The translations under genes and the position numbers were made by a program. Source: JBHIBR01 sp046759145 [NCBI: Nitrospinota bacterium] (lineage in GTDB: Bacteria; UBA8248). Taken from it: DNA of 8,364 nucleotides. The stretch is from the NCBI GenBank assembly GCA_046759145.1, contig JBHIBR010000058.1, positions 1-8,364 of the forward strand, given 5' to 3'. The notes under the pieces are model-generated. The model was not told where the DNA came from. It did no database searches and saw only the letters and a program-made list of their open reading frames with translations. This document shows, piece by piece, positions 1 to 6,031 of the stretch. Positions within the stretch are counted from its first letter, which is position 1, and every line of letters starts with the position of its first letter.

Positions 1-646
1 GCGGGCGATCACCTTCCCCGGCGCCGGGGAGGAGGCCTTCTCGGCAGGGGCGGACATCGGCCGCTTCGCCGAGGAGCGGCGCGACTCTGCCTCGGCGCGT
101 CGCTACGCCGAGCGCTTCGAGGCGGGCGTGGAGGTGGTGGACTCTTGCTCCAAGCCCACCCTCTCCCTCATCAAGGGTTTCTGCGTGGGCGGAGGGTGCG
201 AGCTGGCTTCAGCCACCGACATCCGCGTGGCGGCCGAGAACGCCCGCTTCGGCGTCCCTGTGGCCCGCCTGGGCCTGGTGGCGGGCTACGGGGAGCTGCG
301 CCGCTTTGTGAACCTCATCGGGCCGGGCCGCACGCTCGACATGATGCTCAGCGCCCGCCTCTTCGACGCCCGCGAGGCGTTCCAGATGGGCTTCGTGAGC
401 GCCCTCCATCCCCTGGGGCGGGTGGACGAGGAGGGCCGGAGGCTCGCAGCCCGCATCGCCGAGCTCGCCCCCCTCGTCCACGCCTGGCACAAGCGCTTCG
501 TGCGCACCCTCCTCAAGGACCCGGGCCTCGAGCGCCTCAGCGAGGGAGAGCTCGCCCTCCAGTACGCCTGCTTCGACACCGAGGACTTCCGGGAGGGTAC
601 CCGGGCTTTTTTGGAGAAGCGCAAACCCCGCTTCCGGGGTCGCTGA
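1..646 (+). CDS. Enoyl-CoA hydratase/isomerase (crotonase family), 5' end missing
   Basis: This is the C-terminal 214 residues of a crotonase-fold protein. The frame is open from base 2 at the window edge to the TGA at 644-646. Family members are near 260 residues, so roughly 45 N-terminal residues are missing. Visible family signs are AFSAGADI (visible residues 12-19, CoA/oxyanion-hole loop), GGGCELA with Glu67 (equivalent to crotonase Glu144), and the C-terminal signature DFREGTRAFLEKRKPRFRGR. The second catalytic acid of classical hydratases (Glu164, in an FGxPE motif) is replaced: the sequence reads FGVPVARLG, with Val87 there. Subfamilies with a small residue at this place are known. The reaction may therefore be hydration of an unusual acyl-CoA, or isomerisation, hydrolysis or decarboxylation; a cytoplasmic acyl-CoA substrate is likely. 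A CoA-transferase gene starts 8 bases downstream, which implies co-transcription. Family is confident; exact reaction is not. Confidence 0.93.
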   Translation, partial: RAITFPGAGEEAFSAGADIGRFAEERRDSASARRYAERFEAGVEVVDSCSKPTLSLIKGFCVGGGCELASATDIRVAAENARFGVPVARLGLVAGYGELRRFVNLIGPGRTLDMMLSARLFDAREAFQMGFVSALHPLGRVDEEGRRLAARIAELAPLVHAWHKRFVRTLLKDPGLERLSEGELALQYACFDTEDFREGTRAFLEKRKPRFRGR

Positions 647-650
647 GGGA
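645..650 (+). promoter_or_regulatory. Shine-Dalgarno for the first CoA-transferase gene
   Basis: GAGGGA lies 4 bases before the GTG at 655 and overlaps the TGA stop of the crotonase gene. It decides the GTG start, because no other plausible start stands just before the conserved N-terminus. The overlap suggests translational coupling of the two genes. Confidence 0.6.
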
Positions 651-654
651 AGCC

Positions 655-1881
655 GTGGCGCTCCCCCTCGAAGACATCCGCGTGCTCGAGCTCAGCCAGA
701 TCATGGCGGGCCCTTTCTGCGGCATGGTGCTGGCGGACCTGGGGGCAGACGTGATCAAGGTGGAGAAAACCGAAGGGGGAGACGACGCCCGAGGCATGGG
801 CCCTCCCTTCGCGGGCGGGGAGGGGATGGGCTTCTTTGGGATGAACCGCAACAAGCGGAGCCTCGCCCTCGACCTCAAGAGCCCCCGGGGGAAGGAGGTA
901 TTTCTCCGCCTCGCCGCCGGGGCGGATGTGGTGACCGAAAACTTCCGGCCCGGCACCCTGGAGCGGCTCGGCCTCGGCTACGACGTCCTGCGGGAAGCCA
1001 ACCCGGGGGTCATCCTGGCGAGCATCTCGGGTTTCGGCCACACGGGGCCCTACCGCGACCGGGGGGGCTTCGACCTCATCGCCCAGGGGATGAGCGGTGT
1101 AATGAGCATCACGGGCCACCCCGACTCTCCGCCCGCCAAATCGGGCGTCCCCCTCTCAGACCTCAACGCGGGCCTCTTCCTGGCCATCGGCATCCTCTCC
1201 GCCCTTCACCACCGGGCCCGCACGGGCGAAGGCCAGCGGGTGGAGACCTCGCTCCTGGAGGGGGCCATCGCCTACACTGTGTGGGACGCGGCGAGCTTCT
1301 TCGGGACGGGGGAGGTGCCCGGTCCGGTGGGGAGCGCCCATCGGGTGACCGCCCCCTACCAGGCCTTCCGGGCCAAGGACGGCTACTTCACCCTGGGGAG
1401 CGCCAACGAGCGCAACTGGCAGCGCCTCTGCGAGGCCCTCGGGCGGCCCGAGCTCGCCCGCGACCCCCGCTTCGCCACCAACGCCGACCGAAAGGCCCAC
1501 GAGAAGGAGCTGGAAGCACTCCTGGCCGCGATATTCAAGGAGCGCACCGTCCCCGAGTGGCTCGAACTCCTAGAAAATTCGGGCGTCCCCTGCGGGCCGC
1601 TCTACAATATGGAGCAGGTCTTCGCCGACCCCCACGTGCGCGCCCGCGAGATGGTGGTGGAGCTCGCCCACCCCCGCGCGGGCCGGGTGAAGCACATCGG
1701 GGTGCCGGTCAAGCTCTCGGTCACGCCGGGTCGCCTGATGCGGCCGGCGCCGCTCCTGGGGGAGCACAGCCCCGAGGTGCTCCGCGAGGCGGGCTTCAGC
1801 GCGGAGGAGGTCGCGGCACTCCAGGCCGAGGGTGTGGTGCGCGTCGTCCATCCCTCGCCGGGAGCGGGCCCATCCCTCTGA
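655..1881 (+). CDS. CaiB/BaiF family III CoA-transferase (first copy)
   Basis: A complete 408-residue protein, normal for family III CoA-transferases (about 400), which move CoA between acyl-CoA and a free carboxylate through an aspartyl-CoA anhydride. The N-terminus MALPLEDIRVLELSQIMAGP leads into FCGMVLADLGADVIKVE, the usual Rossmann-type start. Later come NRNKRSLALDLK (64-75), TENFRPGTLERLGL (94-107) and SGFGHTGPY (125-133). Asp169 in PLSDLNAG matches the catalytic Asp169 of formyl-CoA transferase, followed by GILSALHHRARTGEGQ. The GTG start at 655 is chosen for its Shine-Dalgarno and homologous N-terminus; the frame stays open further upstream but overlaps the crotonase. The gene sits between the crotonase (8-base gap) and rsmI (23-base gap). 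A tail of about a dozen residues follows the usual AEGVV ending. The acyl group cannot be told from sequence; carnitine, formyl, succinyl or mesaconyl types share these motifs. Confidence 0.95.
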   Translation: MALPLEDIRVLELSQIMAGPFCGMVLADLGADVIKVEKTEGGDDARGMGPPFAGGEGMGFFGMNRNKRSLALDLKSPRGKEVFLRLAAGADVVTENFRPGTLERLGLGYDVLREANPGVILASISGFGHTGPYRDRGGFDLIAQGMSGVMSITGHPDSPPAKSGVPLSDLNAGLFLAIGILSALHHRARTGEGQRVETSLLEGAIAYTVWDAASFFGTGEVPGPVGSAHRVTAPYQAFRAKDGYFTLGSANERNWQRLCEALGRPELARDPRFATNADRKAHEKELEALLAAIFKERTVPEWLELLENSGVPCGPLYNMEQVFADPHVRAREMVVELAHPRAGRVKHIGVPVKLSVTPGRLMRPAPLLGEHSPEVLREAGFSAEEVAALQAEGVVRVVHPSPGAGPSL

Positions 1882-1904
1882 ACGCCCGCCCACGAGGGAA
1901 CCTC

Positions 1905-2726
1905 ATGGCCTCTCCGGATCTCTCGCACGAGGGAGGAGCCCTCTACGGGGACCCCAAGCAGCAGGCTGCTTGGGGAACCCTCTATGTCGTCGCCACCCCC
2001 ATCGGGAACCTGGAGGACATCACCCTGCGCGCCCTCCGGGTGCTCCGGGAGGTCGACCTCGTCGCCGCCGAGGACACCCGCCACACCGGGCGCCTGCTCG
2101 CCCACTACGGGATACGGAAGCCCCTGGTGAGCTACTATGAGTGGAACGAGCGCCAGAGGGCGCGCCAGTTGCTCTCGCGCATCCGGGCGGGGGAGAAGGT
2201 GGCGCTCGTGTGCGACGCAGGTACCCCGGGCCTCTCCGACCCCGCCTTCCGCCTGGTGGGGGCCTGCGCCGCGGGGGGCCTACCCGTGCGCCCCATCCCG
2301 GGGGCGGCCGCTGTGACCGCCGCGCTCTCGGCGGCGGGGCTGCCCACGGACCGATTCCGCTTCGAGGGTTTCTTGCCGCCCAAGGGAGGAAAGCGGAGCA
2401 AGCGGCTCGCGGCCCTGCTCGAGGAGAGGTGCACAGTGGTCCTCTACGAGTCCCCCCACCGGCTCGGGCGCCTGCTGGAGGAGGTGGCCGCCCTCGCCCC
2501 GGAGCGGAGGGTGGTGGTGGCCCGGGAGCTCACGAAGCTCCACGAGGAGTTCCTCCGGGGCCGGGCGGGGGAGCTGGCCGGGCGGCTCTCGGGCCAGCGG
2601 GTGAGAGGGGAGTGCGTGGTGCTCATCGAGGGGCGCGGGCGCGAGCGCCGGCGAGCGGGGGAGCCCAACGCGCCCGCGCGTCGGGGACCCCGAGCGGTGC
2701 TCGACAGGGAGGGTCCCGGAGAATAG
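1905..2726 (+). CDS. rsmI: 16S rRNA (cytidine-1402-2'-O)-methyltransferase RsmI
   Basis: A 273-residue SAM-dependent tetrapyrrole-methylase-fold enzyme that 2'-O-methylates C1402 in the ribosomal P site. Its motifs appear in order: GTLYVVATPIGNLEDITLRAL (24-44), AEDTRHTGRLL (55-65), VCDAGTPGLSDPA (102-114), PIPGAAAVTAALSAAGLPTDRF with GFLPPKGGKR after it (130-164), and YESPHRL (181-187). The ATG at 1905 has GAGGGA at 1894-1899, 5 bases upstream. Two oddities stand out. Residues 15-27 (GDPKQQAAWGTLY) look like an in-frame insertion carrying a perfect hairpin, because LY occurs on both sides and removing 13 codons restores ALYVVATPIGNL. Also, after CVVLIEG (237-243) the protein ends in an Arg/Pro-rich tail, so the C-terminal helical domain seen in E. 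coli RsmI (286 residues) appears absent. It is probably co-transcribed with the upstream acyl-CoA genes. Identity is secure. Confidence 0.97.
   Translation: MASPDLSHEGGALYGDPKQQAAWGTLYVVATPIGNLEDITLRALRVLREVDLVAAEDTRHTGRLLAHYGIRKPLVSYYEWNERQRARQLLSRIRAGEKVALVCDAGTPGLSDPAFRLVGACAAGGLPVRPIPGAAAVTAALSAAGLPTDRFRFEGFLPPKGGKRSKRLAALLEERCTVVLYESPHRLGRLLEEVAALAPERRVVVARELTKLHEEFLRGRAGELAGRLSGQRVRGECVVLIEGRGRERRRAGEPNAPARRGPRAVLDREGPGE
1939..1984. repeat. Palindromic mini-insertion in rsmI: 11-bp inverted repeat within 7-bp direct repeats
   Basis: Arms CCCCAAGCAGC (1952-1962) and GCTGCTTGGGG (1965-1975) are perfect reverse complements around an AG centre. GGG at 1947-1949 can also pair with CCC at 1978-1980 across a 2x2 internal loop. 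The unit is flanked by CCCTCTA at 1939-1945 and again at 1978-1984, spaced 39 bases, exactly 13 codons. The direct repeats look like a target-site duplication around a 32-base insert. The inserted codons fall just before the conserved RsmI core. The inverted and direct repeats are seen directly; the insertion history is inference. The alternative is a chance hairpin or an RNA structure that affects early translation, since it begins 42-47 bases after the ATG. Confidence 0.6.
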
Positions 2727-2804
2727 GATCGGTCGCAACGCTGTTTTCTTAATTGGGGGCGGATGACCGGCCGACCGACCAGCCCGAAGGAAAAGGATGA
2801 GACG
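2727..2804 (+). other. Intergenic region before the peptidyl-prolyl isomerase gene
   Basis: This 78-base spacer has an AT-rich patch at about 2738-2755 (GCTGTTTTCTTAATTGGG), unusual for this GC-rich window. A CCGACCGACC tetranucleotide run follows at 2771-2780. CGGTCG (2730-2735) could pair with CGACCG (2772-2777) across a long loop. The region could hold a promoter for the isomerase, but no convincing -35/-10 pair or intrinsic terminator is visible. AAGGA at 2793-2797 serves as Shine-Dalgarno for the ATG at 2805. Confidence 0.35.
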
Positions 2805-3665
2805 ATGAAAGGCTTGGCGACAATCCTAACCTTTGCCCTCTCCTTCCTGGCGCCTCCCGCATGGGGCCAGACCGAGGAGCCCAAGGCGCCCTCCCCCGAC
2901 CAAGTGGTCGTGGCCCGGGTGGACGGGAGGCCCCTCACCCTCGCCCAGTTCAACCGCCTCATTGACCGCTTCCCGCCCCAACTGCGGCTCCGGGCGCGGC
3001 TCCAGAAGGAGGCGGTCCTCAAAAACCTGGTGAACCGCGAGCTCCTCTACCGCCTCGCCCTCAAGGAGAACCTGGAGAAAAGCGATGAGGTGCAGCGCCG
3101 CCTCGCCGAGATCAAGCGCGGCCTCCTCATCCAGGAGGCCTACCGCGCGCGGGTGATCACGCCCTCGGAGGTCGCCACCCCCGAGGCGCAGGCGCATTAT
3201 GAAAAGAATAAAGCAAAATACCGCACGCCCGAGCGGGTCACCGCGAGCCACATCATGGTGAAGACCGAGGCCGAGGCCACGGCCCTGCTCAAGGAGATCA
3301 CGGCCGGCAAGGAGTTCGACGCCCTGGCCCGGGAGAAATCCCAGGCCCCGGAGCGCCTGCAGGGCGGCTCGCTCGGCACCTTCGCCCGTGGGCACCACCT
3401 CAGGACCGGCCTCCCCAAAGAGATCGAGGACACCGCCTTCGAGCTCAAGGACGGTGAGGTGTCGAAGGTGGTGCGCAGCGCCTACGGTTGGCACGTCGTC
3501 AAGACCTTCAAGCACGAGGCCCCCCAGCAGCGCCCCTTCGACGAGGTGCGCGAGGCCATCATCAGCCAACTCAGGGAGTCCAAACGAGGGAAGCTCCTCG
3601 GGGAACTGCTCGAGAAGCTGCGCGCGAAGGCCAAGATCGAACTCTTCCCGGACCGCGTCCCCTAG
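2805..3665 (+). CDS. Periplasmic parvulin-type peptidyl-prolyl cis-trans isomerase (SurA/PpiC-like)
   Basis: A 286-residue secreted chaperone/isomerase likely to help fold exported or outer-membrane proteins. Residues 1-21 form a Sec signal peptide (MKGLATILTFALSFLAPPAWG) with a plausible cleavage before Gln22; there is no lipobox cysteine. An N-terminal SurA-like helical region (about 33-140) contains VARVDGRPLTLAQFNRLID and KNLVNRELLYRLALKENL. One parvulin domain spans about 142-237: ERVTASHIMVKTEAEA with His149, then FDALAREKSQ, GGSLGTFARG, and AYGWHVVK with His230. A basic helical tail closes it. E. coli SurA has two parvulin domains; this has one. An in-frame ATG at 2763 would add 14 charged residues before the signal peptide. 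The ATG at 2805 is preferred for AAGGA 7 bases upstream and the direct signal peptide. Its TAG overlaps the stop of the converging transporter gene. Confidence 0.92.
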   Translation: MKGLATILTFALSFLAPPAWGQTEEPKAPSPDQVVVARVDGRPLTLAQFNRLIDRFPPQLRLRARLQKEAVLKNLVNRELLYRLALKENLEKSDEVQRRLAEIKRGLLIQEAYRARVITPSEVATPEAQAHYEKNKAKYRTPERVTASHIMVKTEAEATALLKEITAGKEFDALAREKSQAPERLQGGSLGTFARGHHLRTGLPKEIEDTAFELKDGEVSKVVRSAYGWHVVKTFKHEAPQQRPFDEVREAIISQLRESKRGKLLGELLEKLRAKAKIELFPDRVP

Positions 3666-4957
3666 CCGGGTGCGGCCGCCGGTGCCCCGCGCGGGGCCAT
3701 CCGCAGGCAGAGGGCTGCTACAGCGAGCATCAGCAGGATCACCCCCCCGAACGAGAGCTGGTAGCTCCCGGTCCAGTCGAAGAGCGACCCCGCCAGCCAG
3801 GGCCCCAGCACTCCCCCCAGGCCGTAGAACACCTCGAGGGTGCCCATGATGGTCCCCAGGTTCGCCCCCTGGAAGAAGTCGCCCACCGTGGCAGCGTAGC
3901 AGGTGCTCATGGCGCCGAAGCCCACACCGAAGACCAGGGCAAAGAGATAGGCATAGGGATGGGGCAGGACGGCGAGGCCCATCAGGAGGCTCACCCCGCC
4001 CGCCACGAAGAGGGACGCGAGCGCCGCGGCGCGCTGCCTACCCAGGAGGTCGGAGACGAGGCCGCCCAGCACGCTCCCCCCCGTGCGGATCACCCCCACC
4101 AGGCCGAACACGAAGGCGGCCAGCAGCTTCGGGAAGCCCGCGTCCACCAGGTAGGCCACCATGTGGACGAGGACCAAGTTGTTGCTCAGGCCGATGGCGA
4201 ACACCAGGAACAGCAGGAACCAGAACCGGCGGTCTCGGCGGAGAGCGAGGAAGTTCCGCACCAAGCCCGCGGGCCGCTCCGCCGGCCGGGGGGCGGCTCC
4301 AGATGGCGCGGGCGAGGGGACGAGCCCGTCCCGCCCCAAGCCCAGGTCCTCCGGGCGGTCGCGCATGAAGAGGAGGTTGAGGGGCAGGATGAGGAGCGTC
4401 ACCGCGAGCCCGTAGAGGAGGTAGGTCCGCCGCCAGCCGTAGGCCTCGATGAGCCTCTGCAACGTGGGCGCGAGCAGGAGGAGCCCCACGCCGATCCCCG
4501 CCAGGGCGATCCCCGTGGCCTGGCCCCGCCTTCTCTCGAACCAGCGGGGCATGATGGCCGAGTGATTGCCGAAGCCGCTGGCCGAGAGGCCTAGGGGCAT
4601 GACCATACCCACAAAGAAGTAGACCCACGCCAGGTGGGCCGTGAAGCCCATGGCCAGGAGGCCCCCGCCCAGCACGGCCGAGGCCAGGGGGAACAGCCGC
4701 CGGGGGCCCACACGGTCGAGGGCGACGCCCATGAAGGGAGACGCGAGGGCGTAGGTGAACATCCCCAGGGAGTAAGCGCCCGCCAGCAGGCCCCGGCTCC
4801 AGCCGTACTCCTCCAGCATGGCCACATAGAAGATGGAGAAGCTGAAGCGGCTCATGACGTGGAAGGCGAGGGTGAGGAAGGAGAGGGCGACGATGACCCA
4901 GCCGTAGTAGAAGCCCGCCCTCTTCCCGGTCGGCGAGGGGGACGACATCCCCTTCAT
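3662..4957 (-). CDS. MFS transporter, monocarboxylate / oxalate-formate antiporter-like
   Basis: A 431-residue inner-membrane permease with 12 predicted hydrophobic segments, near residues 17-38, 57-79, 86-107, 109-130, 147-168, 177-198, 245-268, 278-299, 310-330, 336-357, 374-396 and 400-420. The central cytoplasmic loop is about 199-240. MFS motif A is visible as GVALDRVGPRR (77-87), with a weaker copy GLVSDLLGRQR (299-309). The opening FYYGWVIVALSF and the EYGWSR element before TM2 resemble the MCT and oxalate/formate (OFA) branches, so a carboxylate substrate is likely but unproven. The start is uncertain: ATG at 4957 or, three codons on, ATG at 4948. Neither has a strong Shine-Dalgarno. 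An ATG at 5074 is open but would overlap the deacetylase gene by 74 bases and add a non-homologous leader. It lies 43 bases after the deacetylase stop, probably in the same operon. Confidence 0.92.
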   Translation of the reverse strand: MKGMSSPSPTGKRAGFYYGWVIVALSFLTLAFHVMSRFSFSIFYVAMLEEYGWSRGLLAGAYSLGMFTYALASPFMGVALDRVGPRRLFPLASAVLGGGLLAMGFTAHLAWVYFFVGMVMPLGLSASGFGNHSAIMPRWFERRRGQATGIALAGIGVGLLLLAPTLQRLIEAYGWRRTYLLYGLAVTLLILPLNLLFMRDRPEDLGLGRDGLVPSPAPSGAAPRPAERPAGLVRNFLALRRDRRFWFLLFLVFAIGLSNNLVLVHMVAYLVDAGFPKLLAAFVFGLVGVIRTGGSVLGGLVSDLLGRQRAAALASLFVAGGVSLLMGLAVLPHPYAYLFALVFGVGFGAMSTCYAATVGDFFQGANLGTIMGTLEVFYGLGGVLGPWLAGSLFDWTGSYQLSFGGVILLMLAVAALCLRMAPRGAPAAAPG

Positions 4958-5000
4958 CCGCCCGCCGAGGAGGGGCCGTCGGAAGAGGAGGGCACCAGGA

Positions 5001-5888
5001 TCATCCCTCCCGGAAGGCCATACAGGTGTTGAAGTGGAGCCGAACGGTGTCCTCCTCCCGGAAGGCGTAGCCACCCCCGAGGGTGCCTGCGATGGGGATG
5101 CCCCGCCGGGCGCACTCGCCGACCACGAAGCGGTCGCGCCGCCGGAGCCCCTCCTCGGTGAGGCGAAGCGAGCCCAGCTGGTCTCCCTCGTAGGGGTCCA
5201 CGCCCGCCTGGCAGATCACAAGCTCCGGCTTGTGCTCGTCCAGGATGCGGGGGACGTGGCGTTCGATGAGGGGGAGGTAGACATCGTCCCCCGCGAAATC
5301 CTCGAGGCCCACGTCGAGGTCGCTTTGCCGCTTCACGGGGTAGAGGTTCTCCTGGTGGATGGAGAAGGTGAACACCGTCGGGTCGTCCCGGAAGATGAAG
5401 GCGGTCCCGTTCCCCTGATGGAGGTCGCAGTCGATGACGGCCGCCCGTCGGATGCGGCCTCGCTTCTGGAGGGCGCGGACCGCGACCGCCAAGTCGTTCA
5501 AGTAGCAGAAACCCTCGGCACGCTCGGGGAAACAGTGGTGGAACCCCCCCGTGAGGTTCAGCGCCCGGCCCGCCTGGAGGGCCTTCTCCGCCGCCAGGAC
5601 GGTCCCCCCCGTCGCCAGGAAGTAGGCCTCCACGATCTCCCGCGTGATAGGGAGCTCGCTCGTCCAGGTGCGGGCGGTGTGGCGGCAGCCCCGCAGGTCT
5701 TCGAGGTAGCGCGGCGTGTGGACCAGGAGCACCTCCTCGTCCGCCGCGGGGGAGGGCTCGACCACATCCTCGGGCGCCACGCCTCCCTCCCGGAGGAGCT
5801 TCTTGTAGGTCTCGCGGTACTTGCCCGTCTGGAGGACGTGCTCCCCCACGTCGGAGTAGTAGCGGGGCGAGAAGACGAAGATCGCCAC
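5001..5888 (-). CDS. Histone deacetylase / AcuC family Zn-dependent deacetylase
   Basis: A 295-residue arginase-deacetylase-fold enzyme. It begins MAIFVFSPRYYSDVGEHVLQ from a GTG with GAGGAG 5 bases upstream. Key elements are the His117-His118 dyad in NLTGGFHHCFPE, the zinc ligands Asp155 and His157 in VIDCDLHQGNG, a third ligand Asp231 in CQAGVDPYEGD, and Tyr274 in LGGGYA at the position of the transition-state tyrosine. All catalytic residues are therefore present. Other conserved pieces are EGFCYLNDLAVA (125-136) and FTFSIHQENLYP (173-184). Length and motifs resemble short bacterial class IV (HDAC11-like) proteins more than full AcuC. Substrates for such proteins include acyl-lysine on proteins (AcuC deacetylates acetyl-CoA synthetase) and acetylpolyamines. 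Placement beside CoA-transferase and carboxylate permease genes suggests control of acyl-CoA enzymes, which is inference. A longer in-frame upstream opening runs through a palindromic repeat region and is not taken as coding. Confidence 0.93.
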   Translation of the reverse strand: MAIFVFSPRYYSDVGEHVLQTGKYRETYKKLLREGGVAPEDVVEPSPAADEEVLLVHTPRYLEDLRGCRHTARTWTSELPITREIVEAYFLATGGTVLAAEKALQAGRALNLTGGFHHCFPERAEGFCYLNDLAVAVRALQKRGRIRRAAVIDCDLHQGNGTAFIFRDDPTVFTFSIHQENLYPVKRQSDLDVGLEDFAGDDVYLPLIERHVPRILDEHKPELVICQAGVDPYEGDQLGSLRLTEEGLRRRDRFVVGECARRGIPIAGTLGGGYAFREEDTVRLHFNTCMAFREG

Positions 5889-5893
5889 CCCTT

Positions 5894-5899
5894 CTCCTC
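5894..5899 (-). promoter_or_regulatory. Shine-Dalgarno fixing the GTG start of the deacetylase
   Basis: On the minus strand GAGGAG stands 5 bases before the GTG at 5888-5886. This is the best ribosome site in the area, and the protein it starts matches the family's N-terminus. It argues against the longer in-frame reading through the upstream repeat. Confidence 0.6.
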
Positions 5900-5922
5900 G
5901 GTGCGGGATTCCGCTCCAGGCC

Positions 5923-6017
5923 GTAGCGCCGGCGTCTTCGCCGGCCATCCTCCCCCGCCCGGGGGCGCCATGCCGCCGGACTTCGGCGAGCTCAGTCGAG
6001 CCGGACGGCGGCGCTAC
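5923..6017. repeat. Intergenic palindromic repeat (MITE/REP-like) with 9-bp terminal inverted repeats
   Basis: The ends are GTAGCGCCG (5923-5931) and its reverse complement CGGCGCTAC (6009-6017). Inside are a GCCGGCG-TCTT-CGCCGGC hairpin (5928-5945), a CCCCCG-CC-CGGGGG hairpin (about 5952-5965), a GCCGCC/GGCGGC pair (5972-5977 with 6007-6012), and GCTC-AGTC-GAGC (5990-6001). The inner part GACTTCGGCGAGCTCAGTC resembles, from memory, a common type of dispersed intergenic repeat in uncultivated high-GC bacteria; this was not searched. No T-run follows the stems, so they are not standard terminators. The region separates the second CoA-transferase gene from the deacetylase gene. No second copy was noticed in this window. 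Confidence 0.55.
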
Positions 6018-6031
6018 AACTCCCCGGCCGC

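Noticed and set aside
286-1119. Long minus-strand open frame opposite the crotonase and first CoA-transferase
   Set aside because: It is antisense to two well-supported genes, its translation is rich in Arg, Pro and His with no family motif, and long antisense frames are common in GC-rich DNA.
1281-1904. Upstream in-frame extension of rsmI into the CoA-transferase gene
   Set aside because: It is a shadow of the CoA-transferase reading, and the ATG at 1905 has a well-spaced Shine-Dalgarno.
3488-4594. Plus-strand open frame of 368 codons opposite the MFS permease
   Set aside because: Low-complexity Gln/His/Glu/Pro composition, no ribosome site, antisense to a clear 12-segment membrane protein.
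4958-5074. Longer MFS start at ATG 5074
   Set aside because: It overlaps the deacetylase gene by 74 bases and adds 39 residues that do not resemble a permease N-terminus.
5928-5965. Two GC-rich hairpins as an intrinsic terminator for the second CoA-transferase transcript
   Set aside because: Neither stem is followed by a T-run on the minus strand. They fit better as parts of the palindromic repeat.
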